Source: Streptomyces cyaneochromogenes
GTDB lineage: Bacteria > Actinomycetota > Actinomycetes > Streptomycetales > Streptomycetaceae
Direction: 5' to 3'
Length of the DNA stretch: 64,000 nt
Assembly: GCF_003963535.1 (NCBI RefSeq)
Contig: NZ_CP034539.1
Span: 3,472,001 to 3,536,000 of the forward strand
Shown here in pieces: positions 54,230 to 62,675 of the stretch. A program made the translations under genes and the position numbers. The notes beneath the pieces were generated by a model that searched no databases, was not told where the DNA came from, and worked only from the letters and a program-made list of their open reading frames with translations. Position 1 is the first letter of the stretch. Each line of letters begins with the position of its first letter.

Positions 54230-55441
54230 GTGACGAACTCGCTGCGACCGCACGGCCACAACAGAGCGCCACTCCCCCCGGCACAGTCGCCGGCGGACGG
54301 AGTGCCGAGTCCGCGCTCGCCGCAGAGCCAGCAGGCTCAGGCGGACAGCAGACCCGCGTCCAGCGGTGCCAAGCAGCGCGACGCGTTCTTCGACAACGCC
54401 AAGTACCTGGCGATCGTGCTCGTCGCCATAGGACACGCCTGGGAGCCGATCAAGGGCGACAGCCGGATCCTGGAGGCCGTGTACACCGTCGTGTACACCT
54501 TCCACATGCCGGCGTTCATCATCATCTCCGGCTTCTTCTCGCGCAGTTTCGACGCGACCCCCAGCCGGCTCAAGCGGCTGATCACCGGCGTCGCCGTGCC
54601 GTACATCGTCTTCGAGACGGCCTATCCGCTCTTCAAGCGCTGGATCGACGACGACCCGGGCCAGGAGATCAGCCTTCTGGACCCGTGGTACCTGACCTGG
54701 TTCCTGTGCGCGCTGTTCGTCTGGCGGATGACCACCCCCATCTGGAAGATGGTGCGCTGGCCGCTGCCGATCGCGCTCGGCCTCGCCATGGCGGCGACGG
54801 TCACCCCGGAGATCGGCGACGACCTCGACCTCCAGCGGGTCCTGCAGTTCCTGCCGTACTTCGTGCTGGGTCTGATCATGAAGCCCGACCACTTCCACAT
54901 GGTGCGAACGCGCACGGTGCGGATCCTGTCCGTGCCGGTGTTCACCGTGGCGCTGGCCTTCGGCTGGTGGGCGGTGCCGCGTATGAACACCGCGTGGTTC
55001 TACCACCGTGACGCCGCGCAGGAGCTGGCCGCGCCGTGGTGGAGCGGGCCGGTGATGGTGCTGGCGATGTTCGGCTGCTCGCTGGTGCTGACGGCGTGCT
55101 TCTTCGCCTGGGTGCCGCGCCGCCACATGTGGTTCACCGCGCTCGGTGCGGGCACGCTGTACGGCTATCTGCTGCACGGCTTCGTCGTGAAGGCCGGTGA
55201 CTACCAGGGCTGGTTCGACCACGCGTGGCTGCACCGTCCGCTCGGCGAGATCTTCGTCAGCGTCGTCGCGGCGATCGGGGTCACGCTGCTGTGCACCAAG
55301 CCGGTGCAGCGGGTGTTCCGGTTCGCGATGGAGCCGAAGATGGAGTGGGCGTTCAAGCGGGATGCCGCGCAGTTGGCGCGTGAGCGTGAGAAGCGTGAGA
55401 AGCGTGAGGGCGCTGCCGTGCGGGAGAAGGTCAACGCCTGA
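54230..55441 (+). CDS. Acyltransferase 3 family membrane protein
   Basis: A protein of 403 residues from the GTG at 54230, with GGGAGGG directly upstream; an in-frame ATG at 54179 lacks a site. A Pro/Ser-rich cytoplasmic leader of ~50 residues precedes the acyltransferase 3 domain. That domain begins RDAFFDNAKYLAIVLVAIGH (the conserved His of the family) and has ~10 helices with YTFHMPAFIIISGFFSRSF and LGAGTLYGYLLHGFVVKAGD. It probably O-acylates a surface or extracellular glycan. The C-terminus is a basic REREKREKREG stretch. The stop codon is followed by a perfect 15-bp tandem duplication (TCTGAGCTGAACCTC at 55442 and 55457). Confidence 0.88.
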   Translation: MTNSLRPHGHNRAPLPPAQSPADGVPSPRSPQSQQAQADSRPASSGAKQRDAFFDNAKYLAIVLVAIGHAWEPIKGDSRILEAVYTVVYTFHMPAFIIISGFFSRSFDATPSRLKRLITGVAVPYIVFETAYPLFKRWIDDDPGQEISLLDPWYLTWFLCALFVWRMTTPIWKMVRWPLPIALGLAMAATVTPEIGDDLDLQRVLQFLPYFVLGLIMKPDHFHMVRTRTVRILSVPVFTVALAFGWWAVPRMNTAWFYHRDAAQELAAPWWSGPVMVLAMFGCSLVLTACFFAWVPRRHMWFTALGAGTLYGYLLHGFVVKAGDYQGWFDHAWLHRPLGEIFVSVVAAIGVTLLCTKPVQRVFRFAMEPKMEWAFKRDAAQLAREREKREKREGAAVREKVNA

Positions 55442-55490
55442 TCTGAGCTGAACCTCTCTGAGCTGAACCTCGGAGTTCCCCCCCGCGGGA

Positions 55491-55964
55491 TCACTCGTCG
55501 ACCAGACCGAGAAGTGCGCGCATCCGTGCGTACTTCTCGGTCAGTCGTTTCCGGGTCGGCTCGTCGAGGGCCGCGAGGCGTGACGGGTCCGCGTTGTGCG
55601 CCAGGTCCGCCTCCTTCACCAGGAGGGCGCCGGGGGTGGTGAGGATGCGTTGTGCGTACGCCTCGGGGGGTTCGCCGGGGTGCTTGGTGAGGGCGCGCAC
55701 GACGGCTTTTGTGCGGCGGCTCAGGGGGGCGGCTTCCAGCCACTGTTCGGAGAGTGCGTCGTCTTCTACGGCGTCGTGCAGCCAGGCTGCCGCGATCTGG
55801 TCGTCGTCGCCGCCGCGTGTGCGTACGCCCTCGGCGACGGCCCTCAGGTGTTCGGTGTAAGGGCGGCCGGCCTTGTCGGTCTGGGTTGCGTGGGCTGTGC
55901 GGGCGATGGCCTCTACGTCGGTGAGGGTCAGCCTGTGCGGATGCTGCTGCGGTGTCTCGGTCAC
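55491..55964 (-). CDS. HD domain phosphohydrolase-like protein
   Basis: A protein of 157 residues with a GTG at 55964. It is related to the RelA/SpoT-type HD family: AHATQTDKAGRPYTEHLRAV at the N-terminus, then the metal-binding AAWLHDAVEDDALSE (HD pair) and LLVKEADLAHNADPSRLAAL. It is short and has no synthetase or TGS domain, so it is a stand-alone hydrolase, possibly of the Mesh1 type acting on nucleotides. The substrate is unknown. Confidence 0.85.
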   Translation of the reverse strand: MTETPQQHPHRLTLTDVEAIARTAHATQTDKAGRPYTEHLRAVAEGVRTRGGDDDQIAAAWLHDAVEDDALSEQWLEAAPLSRRTKAVVRALTKHPGEPPEAYAQRILTTPGALLVKEADLAHNADPSRLAALDEPTRKRLTEKYARMRALLGLVDE

Positions 55965-56269
55965 CGGTCCAGTGTCTCGCCCCCGCCGCCCCTACCCGTC
56001 CCTCCTCCAGGGGCTCCGCCCCTTCGACCCCGCACCGCTTCTGGGGGCTGCCGCCCCCAGACCCCCGCTTCGGCCCTTAAGGGGCCTCGTCCTCAAACGC
56101 CGGACGGGCTGAGATGCCTGGGCCGGCGCTGAGATGTCGCCCCCGCTCAAAGGGCGCCCCCGCGGGTGGGTGGGGAATCGGGACAGCGAGTCCTCGTCCT
56201 CAAACGCCGCACGGACCGAAATGCCCGGCCCGGCCTCGAAAGGTACGGCCCCCGGCAGGTGGGTGGAGG
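55965..56269. repeat. Dispersed intergenic repeat, copy R2, plus a degenerate second unit
   Basis: 55976-56115 is about 140 bp and nearly identical to 59866-60009. It contains CTGGGGGCTGCCGCCCCCAG (56041-56060), a hairpin, and ends CAAACGCCGGACGGGCTGAG. A weaker partial copy with CAAACGCCGCACGGACCGAA lies at 56190-56265. The region separates the HD and phosphatase genes and lies 3' of the latter, where it probably ends transcription. Confidence 0.85.
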
Positions 56270-57451
56270 TCAGCGTGGTGTCGACTGGGCTGTTGGGCCT
56301 TCTCGGCAGATCAGGAGGAGGGCGCGGTCGTCGTTGACGTCCTTTGCCACTGCCTCGATGAGGTGCCAGGCGGCGCCGTGGAAGCCGGCGGCCACGTAGC
56401 GGTCGGCCTCGCCGGTGAGGCGGTCTATGCCCTCGACGATGTCGCGGTCGGAGGTTTCGACCAGGCCGTCGGTGAAGAGCATGAGGACGTCGCCGGGGCG
56501 GAGTGAGCCCTTCACGGGGTCGAACTGGGCGCCGTCGTAGACGCCCAGGAGGGGGCCCTCGGCGGCCTTCTCCTCCCAGCGGCCGCTGCCCGCGCTCAGT
56601 TGGAGGCCCGGCGGGTGGCCCGCGGAGTAGAGCTCGTAGTCGCCCGAGTCCAGGTCCAGGACGAGGTGGATCGAGGTCGCGAAGCCCTCGTCCCAGTCCT
56701 GGCGGAGCAGGTAGCCGTTCGCCGCCGGGAGGAACGCGTGCGGGGGGAGACTGCCCAGGAGGCCGCCGAAGGCTCCCGAGAGGAGGAGGGCGCGTGAGGC
56801 CGCGTCCATGCCCTTGCCCGACACGTCCGTCAGGACGACCTCCAGCGTGCGGCCGCCGTTCGTGCGGGCCGCGACCACGAAGTCGCCGGAGAAGGACTGG
56901 CCGCCCGCCGGGCGCAGGGCCATCTCGCGGTGCCAACCCTGGGGCAGCTGTGGGAGCTTGCTCTGGACTCGGATGCGTTCGCGCAGGTCGAAGAGCATCG
57001 TGCCGCCGCGCCGCCACGGCACGCCCACCCGACTGCGGAACTGCGCGATCAGGAGGCCGAAGAAGCCGCACGCCGCCACGACGAGGACGATGCCCGGGGT
57101 GACTCGCGAAGGGCCCTCCGTGTACGGGCCCAGCTGCACCGACTCCACGATCAGCGCGGTGGCCGCCGCCGCGTACAGGCCCAGCAGGCTCGCCGGGCGC
57201 AGCAGCAAGCCGCCCGCGACGATGGGGAGGACCAGCGCGGCCGGGGAGAACCACACCGGGTTGGCCATCGTGACGGAACAGATCAGCGGAACCGTCAGGA
57301 GCAGGCCGGCCAGCGCGATCCAGTCCGAGCCGTCGCCGCGGAAGTAGTCCACGGCACTTCTGCGCACGCCGACGCGGGCCCGGTGCCAGTGCATCTTCAA
57401 CCGGGCCATGAACGTCTCGGCCGCCGTGCGCCGCTCTCGTCCTGCTGCCAT
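56270..57451 (-). CDS. Membrane PP2C/SpoIIE-type Ser/Thr phosphatase
   Basis: A protein of 393 residues with an ATG at 57451. About four N-terminal membrane helices (DWIALAGLLLTVPLICSVTM, AALVLPIVAGGLLLRPASLL, VTPGIVLVVAACGFFGLLIA) precede the SpoIIE domain, with QSFSGDFVVAARTNGGRTLE, VLTDVSGKGMDAASRALLLS and GDVLMLFTDGLVETSDRDIV. Such phosphatases usually act on anti-sigma-factor antagonists. No partner genes are adjacent. No ribosome-binding site is visible, and TAGGGT ends nine bases before the ATG, so a leaderless mRNA is possible. Confidence 0.93.
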   Translation of the reverse strand: MAAGRERRTAAETFMARLKMHWHRARVGVRRSAVDYFRGDGSDWIALAGLLLTVPLICSVTMANPVWFSPAALVLPIVAGGLLLRPASLLGLYAAAATALIVESVQLGPYTEGPSRVTPGIVLVVAACGFFGLLIAQFRSRVGVPWRRGGTMLFDLRERIRVQSKLPQLPQGWHREMALRPAGGQSFSGDFVVAARTNGGRTLEVVLTDVSGKGMDAASRALLLSGAFGGLLGSLPPHAFLPAANGYLLRQDWDEGFATSIHLVLDLDSGDYELYSAGHPPGLQLSAGSGRWEEKAAEGPLLGVYDGAQFDPVKGSLRPGDVLMLFTDGLVETSDRDIVEGIDRLTGEADRYVAAGFHGAAWHLIEAVAKDVNDDRALLLICREGPTAQSTPR

Positions 57452-57460
57452 TAGTTCGGG

Positions 57461-57466
57461 ACCCTA
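57461..57466 (-). promoter_or_regulatory. Possible -10 of a leaderless phosphatase transcript
   Basis: The minus strand reads TAGGGT, nine bases, then ATG. The -35 is weak (TGCCAA at 17 bp). Confidence 0.3.
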
Positions 57467-57522
57467 TCCATCGGACCAGCTGCTTGGCACGGGAGGTCCC
57501 ACTTGTCCCCCGTCCGAGGTTC

Positions 57523-57544
57523 AACTTCACAGTGAACTTCACAG
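57523..57544. promoter_or_regulatory. Direct repeat/palindrome upstream of the acetyltransferase
   Basis: AACTTCACAG occurs at 57523-57532 and 57535-57544, and TTCACAGTGAA (57526-57536) is a palindrome. It lies in the divergent promoter region and could be a repressor site. Confidence 0.35.
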
Positions 57545-57613
57545 AAAGCGGTCTCGCCGCCGCCAACGAGAAATTCCCTCGCTCGTCCCGCAATGCCCTG
57601 GTAGGCATGGTTC

Positions 57614-58870
57614 ATGGCGAAAGACAGTGCGAGCGAGGCCGACCGTCCCGAGCTGCGGGTACTGCGCAAGGACGAGTGGGGCATCTGGTACGACACGCTC
57701 ATCCGCGCCTTCGGTGGCGTCGCGGAGTCGGCCGAGGAGCGGGAGTTGTGGGACTCGCTCACCGAGGTCGACCGTTCCATCGGCGTCTGGGAGGGGGACG
57801 CGTGCGTGGGAACGGCCGGCGTGTTCAGCTTCCGGCTCACCGTGCCCGGCGGTGCTTCCGTCCCGGCCGCCGGTGTGACCATGGTCAGCGTCGCCGCCAC
57901 GCACCGTCGGCGCGGCGTCCTGCGGTCGATGATGCGGCGGCAGCTGGACGACGTACGCGAATGGGGCTGGCCGCTGGCCGTCCTGACCGCCTCCGAGCCG
58001 GAGATCTACGGCCGGTTCGGTTACGGCGTCGGCACCTTCCAGACGAGCGTCGAGATCGACACGACCCGCGTCCGGCTGTCCGTGCCGCCCGGCACGGATG
58101 ACGTACGGCTGCGCTACGCCGTACCGGCCGACGTCCTCGACGTCTGCGAGGCCGTGTACGCGCGCAAGGTGGCCGACCGGCCCGGAATGCTGGCCCGGCA
58201 GCCCGGCTGGGAGCGACTCGGGGTGCTGGACCCGGAGAGCGACCGGGACGGCGCGTCGCCGCTGCAGTGCGTGCTGGCGGAGCGGGGCGGCGAGGTGGTC
58301 GGGTACGCGCGCTTCCACGTCAAGCCGGAGTGGGACGGCAACGGGCCCAAGGGCGCCGTGAATCTGCGGGACGTACAGGCCCTCGACCCGGTGGCCCAGG
58401 CCGCGTTGTGGCAGTTCCTGTTCGGCATCGACCTGACGTCCACGGTGACGGCACGCGCGCGTCCGGTGGACGAGGCGTGGCAGTACCAGGTGTCCGACAT
58501 CCGGCGGTGCGCGGTGCGGGTGCGGGACGGGTTGCATGTGCGGCTGGTGGACGTCGGGGCGGCGCTCGGGGCGCGGACGTATCAGGCGCCGGTGGACGTG
58601 GTGTTCGAGGTGGAGGATGCCTTCTGCCCCTGGAACACCGGGCGTTGGCGGCTGAGCGGGGACGCCAAGGGTGCGTCGTGCGAGCGTACGACGGACGCGG
58701 CCGATCTCTCCCTGTCCGTACGGGAGTTGGGGGCCGCCTACCTCGGTGGCGTGAGCCTCGCGGCGCTGGGGGCGGCCGGGCGGGTGCGGGAGGTTCGGCA
58801 GGGGGCGTTGGCGGAGGCGTCGGTGGGGTTCGCTTCTGCTGTGGCGCCTTGGTTGCCGCACGGGTTCTGA
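57614..58870 (+). CDS. Eis-like GNAT N-acetyltransferase
   Basis: A protein of 418 residues with an ATG at 57614. Two GNAT-like lobes and a C-terminal SCP2-like domain match the Eis family. The acetyl-CoA loop is VSVAATHRRRGVLRSMMRRQ. ASEPEIYGRFGYGVGTFQ and the final carboxy-terminal Phe (LPHGF) are typical, since Eis uses its C-terminal carboxylate in catalysis. Mycobacterial Eis acetylates aminoglycosides and lysines; the substrate here is unknown. It is divergent from the phosphatase gene. The 129-bp gap after it is a G-rich run of loose TGCGGGTGGG copies. Confidence 0.92.
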   Translation: MAKDSASEADRPELRVLRKDEWGIWYDTLIRAFGGVAESAEERELWDSLTEVDRSIGVWEGDACVGTAGVFSFRLTVPGGASVPAAGVTMVSVAATHRRRGVLRSMMRRQLDDVREWGWPLAVLTASEPEIYGRFGYGVGTFQTSVEIDTTRVRLSVPPGTDDVRLRYAVPADVLDVCEAVYARKVADRPGMLARQPGWERLGVLDPESDRDGASPLQCVLAERGGEVVGYARFHVKPEWDGNGPKGAVNLRDVQALDPVAQAALWQFLFGIDLTSTVTARARPVDEAWQYQVSDIRRCAVRVRDGLHVRLVDVGAALGARTYQAPVDVVFEVEDAFCPWNTGRWRLSGDAKGASCERTTDAADLSLSVRELGAAYLGGVSLAALGAAGRVREVRQGALAEASVGFASAVAPWLPHGF

Positions 58871-58999
58871 CGTGAAGGTTCTGGCGGGTGGGTGCCTGCG
58901 GGTGATTCCTGTGGGTGGCCCCTGTGGGCGGGTGCCTGCTGGTGGGAACTGACGCGTGGGTTCTTGCGGGTGGGCCCTGACGCATCTCGGTCGGGGCGC

Positions 59000-59809
59000 C
59001 TACGGCGTCTGGCAGGTCGGGCACCAGAAGAGGTTGCGGGCGGCGAGGTCGGCGGTGCGGATCTCGCCGCCGCAGATGTGGCAGGGCAGGTTGGCCCGGC
59101 GGTAGACGTAGACCTCGCCGCCGTGGTCGTCGACGCGCGGCGGGCGGCCCATGGCCTCCGGGGTGTGCTCCGGGCGGACGGTGTCGATGCGGTTGTTGCG
59201 GACGCCCTCGTGCATGAGCTCGACGAGGTCCGTCCAGATGGCCTCCCACTGGGCGGGGGTGATGTCCTTGCCCGCGCGGTAGGGGTCGATGCGGTGCCGG
59301 AAGAGGACCTCGGCGCGGTAGACGTTGCCTACGCCCGCGATGACCTTCTGGTCCATGAGCAGGGCGGCGATGGTCGTACGGCTGCGGGCGACGCGTTGGT
59401 GCGCGGTGTGCGGGTCGGCGTCCTCGCGGAGGGGGTCGGGGCCGAGGCGGTCGTGTATCGCCTGCTTCTCGGTGGGGGTGATCAGGGCGCAGGTGGTGGG
59501 GCCGCGGAGGTCGACGTATGCGGTGCCGGTCGCCAGGCGGAGGCGGACGGTGTCCGTGGGTGGGGGTGCGGGGGCGTCGCCGAAGCTGACCTTGCCGAAG
59601 AGGCCGAGGTGGATGTGGATCCAGTCGGTGTCCCTAAAGCCGAGGAAGAGGTGTTTGCCGTGGGCCTCGGTGTGGGTGAGTTCGGCGCCGGTCAGGAGTT
59701 CTGCGGCGTCTGAGAACTTGCCCTGGGGGCTGGTGACGTTCGGGGTCGTGCCGAGGAATGCGGCGGCGTAGTCCTGGGCCAGCCGGTGGATGGTGTGCCC
59801 CTCAGGCAC
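59000..59809 (-). CDS. Fpg/Nei family DNA glycosylase
   Basis: A protein of 269 residues with an ATG at 59809. After Met removal, catalytic Pro2-Glu3 begin PEGHTIHRLAQDYAAAF. The helix-two-turn-helix region is DQKVIAGVGNVYRAEVLFRH, and the zinc finger is CHICGGEIRTADLAARNLFW with CPTCQ. The PEGHTIH start and the finger spacing place it nearer Nei than MutM. It removes oxidised bases and nicks the strand. Confidence 0.93.
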   Translation of the reverse strand: MPEGHTIHRLAQDYAAAFLGTTPNVTSPQGKFSDAAELLTGAELTHTEAHGKHLFLGFRDTDWIHIHLGLFGKVSFGDAPAPPPTDTVRLRLATGTAYVDLRGPTTCALITPTEKQAIHDRLGPDPLREDADPHTAHQRVARSRTTIAALLMDQKVIAGVGNVYRAEVLFRHRIDPYRAGKDITPAQWEAIWTDLVELMHEGVRNNRIDTVRPEHTPEAMGRPPRVDDHGGEVYVYRRANLPCHICGGEIRTADLAARNLFWCPTCQTP

Positions 59810-60373
59810 GGTGGCTCCTTCTTCGTCCTTTGTCTGGGGGTGGGTGGGGGCGGGGGCGGGAGGTTTTCGCCCCCGCCGCCCCTACCCGTCCCGTCCTCCA
59901 GGGGCTCCGCCCCTTCGACCCCGGTTGCTTTCTGGGGGCTGCCGCCCCCAGACCCCCGCTTCGGCCCTGAACGGGCCTCGTCCTCAAACGCCGGACGGGC
60001 TGAGATGCCCCGGCCGGCGCCGAGAAGTGGCCCTCGTCCACATGACGCCCCCTGCGGGTGGGTGGGGGCTAGGGACGGTGTGGTCCTGGCCTCGAACGCC
60101 GGACAGGCTGAGATGCCCGGGCCGGCGTCGAGCAGTGGCACCCGCCCACATCCGGCCCCTGCGGGTGGATGTGGGCTAGGGACGGTGTGGTCCTGGCCTC
60201 GAACGCCGGACAGGCTGAGATGCCCGGGCCGGCGTCGAGCAGTGGCACCCGCCCACATCCGGCCCCTGCGGGTGGATGTGGGCGGGGGAGGGCGGCCCAC
60301 CGAGGAGTCGCCCTCGCCCAGAACGCGCCCCCTGCGGGTGAGTGAAGGCTCGGGGCGGCGTTGCTCCCGGGTG
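59810..60373. repeat. Dispersed repeat copy R3 followed by a 107-bp tandem array
   Basis: A 564-bp gap without genes. 59866-60009 is R3, nearly identical to R2, with the CTGGGGGCTGCCGCCCCCAG hairpin at 59932-59951. Two almost identical 107-bp units then start at 60068 and 60175 (GCTAGGGACGGTGTGGTCCT...). The end of R3 with its flank forms a diverged unit before them, and a partial unit follows near 60280-60350. Each unit contains a form of AACGCCGGACNGGCTGAGAT. Confidence 0.88.
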
Positions 60374-60859
60374 CTACTGCTGCGGGTGGTGCGGCGGGAT
60401 CGGGGGGAGGTCGCCCGTCGTTTCGTAGTCGGCCAGCATGTTGATGCGGCGGGTGTGGCGGTCGTCACCCGAGTACGGGGTGCTCAGGAACGTCTCGACG
60501 AACTTCGTCGCCTCGTCCTGCGTGTGCATGCGGGCGCCGACCGCGATGACGTTGGCGTTGTTGTGCTGGCGGCCCAGCGCGGCCGTCTCCTCGCTCCAGG
60601 CCAGTGCCGCGCGGACGCCCTTCACCTTGTTCGCGGCGATCTGCTCGCCGTTGCCGGAGCCGCCGATCACGATGCCGAGGGAGTCGGGGTCCGCGACCGT
60701 CCGCTCCGCCGCGCGGAGGCAGAAGGGCGGGTAGTCGTCCTGGGCGTCGTAGATGTGGGGGCCGCAGTCGACCGGGTCGTGACCCGCCGCTTTGAGCCAC
60801 TCGACGAGGTGGTTCTTGAGTTCGAAGCCCGCATGGTCGGAGCCGAGATACACGCGCAT
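60374..60859 (-). CDS. rpiB: Ribose-5-phosphate isomerase B
   Basis: A protein of 161 residues from the ATG at 60859, giving the standard RpiB N-terminus MRVYLGSDHAGFELKNHLVE; an upstream in-frame start at 60916 is not needed. Further motifs are VIGGSGNGEQIAANKVKGVR and NNANVIAVGARMHTQDEATK. It interconverts ribose-5-P and ribulose-5-P. The latter would also be the precursor for the CDP-ribitol enzyme at 6724-8223, although the genes are far apart. Confidence 0.94.
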   Translation of the reverse strand: MRVYLGSDHAGFELKNHLVEWLKAAGHDPVDCGPHIYDAQDDYPPFCLRAAERTVADPDSLGIVIGGSGNGEQIAANKVKGVRAALAWSEETAALGRQHNNANVIAVGARMHTQDEATKFVETFLSTPYSGDDRHTRRINMLADYETTGDLPPIPPHHPQQ

Positions 60860-61076
60860 GGAACGAGTGTGACACGGCTGTTTCAGGGCAGCAGCGCCGG
60901 GTGTCGCCCGTGTCACATGTGACGCAGACTATGGAAGCTCAAGGAAACCTCAAGTAACAATCCCGAATCAAAGGTTCCCGAATCCGTTCTCCTCCGATTC
61001 ACTGGTCCGACTCGTACACCGCTCGTTCACCATCCGTACGAGAACCGCTCCCCACGGCGCAAAGGAAATCCGTTCC

Positions 61077-62552
61077 ATGACTTCGCAGCCGACTCAGAAG
61101 ACGGCCGGACCGGCCGGACCTGCTCCCGGCGGCCACGGCCTACAGGCCGGCCTCAAGAACCGCCATCTGTCCATGATCGCCATCGGCGGTGTCATCGGCG
61201 CCGGACTCTTCGTCGGGTCCAGCTCCGGTATCGCCACCGCCGGCCCCGGCATCCTTCTCTCCTACGCCCTCGTCGGCACGCTCGTGGTGCTGGTGATGCG
61301 GATGCTGGGTGAGATGTCCGCGGCCAACCCGACCTCCGGGTCCTTCTCCGCGCACGCCGACCGGGCGCTCGGGCGCTGGGCCGGGTTCTCCATCGGCTGG
61401 CTCTACTGGTTCTTCTGGGTCGTCGTGCTGGCGGTCGAGGCGACCGCCGGTGCGGTGATCCTGGAGGGCTGGATCCCGGCCGTCCCGCAGTGGGGCTGGG
61501 CCCTGATCGTGATGGTGGTGCTGACCGCCACCAACCTCGTCTCCGTCGGCTCCTACGGCGAGTTCGAGTTCTGGTTCGCCGGCATCAAGGTCGTCGCGAT
61601 CGCCGCGTTCATCGTCATCGGCGGGCTGGCCGTCTTCGGGCTGCTGCCGGGCGTCGACAGCGAACAGGCCGGGCTGAGCAACCTCACCGAACACGGTGGA
61701 TTCCTGCCCAACGGTGCCGGTGCCATCCTGACCGGTGTGCTGCTGGTCGTCTTCTCCTTCATGGGCAGCGAGATCGCCACCCTGGCCGCCGGTGAGTCCG
61801 AGAACCCGCAGCAGGCCGTCACCAAGGCCACCAACAGCATCATCTGGCGAGTCGCCGTCTTCTACCTCGGCTCGATCTTCGTGGTGGTGTCCCTGCTGCC
61901 CTGGGACAGCAAGGCGATCGCCAAGGACGGCTCGTACGTCGCCGCCCTCGACTCCCTCGGCATCCCGCACGCCGGTCAGATCATGAACTTCATCGTGCTG
62001 ACCTCGGTGCTGTCCTGTCTCAACTCCGGCCTCTACACCGCCTCCCGCATGGCCTTCTCCCTCGGCCAGCGCGGTGACGCCCCGAAGGCCTTCGGCCGCA
62101 CGACCGGCAACGGCGTGCCGCGCACGGCGATCCTGGCCTCCGTCGTCTTCGGGTTCGTGGCGGTGTTCTTCAACTACGCCTACCCGGACTCCGTCTTCCT
62201 CTTCCTCGTCAACTCCTCCGGCGCGGTCGCCCTGTTCGTCTGGCTGGTCATCTGCTTCTCGCAGCTGCGCATGCGCAAGATCATCCAGCGCGAGGCGCCG
62301 GAGAAGCTCGTCGTGAAGATGTGGCTGTACCCGTACCTGACCTGGGCGACGGCCGCGCTGATCGTCTTCGTCCTCGGCTACATGCTCACCGACACCGAGC
62401 ACGACGGCCGCAAGACCGTGCTGCTGTCCCTCCTTGTGGCGGCGCTCGTGCTGGTGACCGCCTTCGTGAAGGAGAAGGTCGGGCGTGGGCGCGCCGCGGG
62501 TGTCGAGGCCGCCGCCTCGGTCGAGCCGCGCGACGAGGTCAAGACCGGCTGA
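61077..62552 (+). CDS. APC-family amino acid permease
   Basis: A protein of 491 residues with an ATG at 61077 and AAAGGAA eight bases upstream. Twelve membrane helices are expected. The N-terminal signature is HLSMIAIGGVIGAGLFVGSS, followed by MLGEMSAANPTSGSFSAHAD and LTSVLSCLNSGLYTASRMAF, as in GabP/AroP-type transporters. It imports an amino acid with protons; the substrate cannot be told from sequence. It is a single-gene unit ended by a 17-bp hairpin. Confidence 0.93.
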   Translation: MTSQPTQKTAGPAGPAPGGHGLQAGLKNRHLSMIAIGGVIGAGLFVGSSSGIATAGPGILLSYALVGTLVVLVMRMLGEMSAANPTSGSFSAHADRALGRWAGFSIGWLYWFFWVVVLAVEATAGAVILEGWIPAVPQWGWALIVMVVLTATNLVSVGSYGEFEFWFAGIKVVAIAAFIVIGGLAVFGLLPGVDSEQAGLSNLTEHGGFLPNGAGAILTGVLLVVFSFMGSEIATLAAGESENPQQAVTKATNSIIWRVAVFYLGSIFVVVSLLPWDSKAIAKDGSYVAALDSLGIPHAGQIMNFIVLTSVLSCLNSGLYTASRMAFSLGQRGDAPKAFGRTTGNGVPRTAILASVVFGFVAVFFNYAYPDSVFLFLVNSSGAVALFVWLVICFSQLRMRKIIQREAPEKLVVKMWLYPYLTWATAALIVFVLGYMLTDTEHDGRKTVLLSLLVAALVLVTAFVKEKVGRGRAAGVEAAASVEPRDEVKTG

Positions 62553-62593
62553 GCACGAACGCCGGGCCTTCGAGGGCCCGTGGAGTTCCCGCG

Positions 62594-62632
62594 GAGGGGC
62601 GGTGGGGTGCCGTGCGCACCCCACCGCCCCTC
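62594..62632. terminator. Bidirectional terminator between convergent genes
   Basis: A 17-bp perfect stem pairs 62594-62610 with 62616-62632 around CGTGC, 42 bp after the permease stop codon. Confidence 0.85.
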
Positions 62633-62636
62633 CCCT

Positions 62637-62665
62637 GTTTCCGGGAACATGTTGTTTCCGGAAAC
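62637..62665. repeat. Two near-palindromic GTTTCCGG boxes
   Basis: GTTTCCGGGAAC (62637-62648) and GTTTCCGGAAAC (62654-62665) are separated by ATGTT, directly after the terminator and 11 bp before the end of the next gene. Confidence 0.6.
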
Positions 62666-62675
62666 ACCTGTCCTG

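Noticed and set aside
59975..60350. A possible CRISPR array or coding repeats in the 107-bp array.
   Set aside because: The units are too long and contiguous, with no spacer turnover, and they derive from the dispersed intergenic element; the open frames across them have no plausible start or homology.
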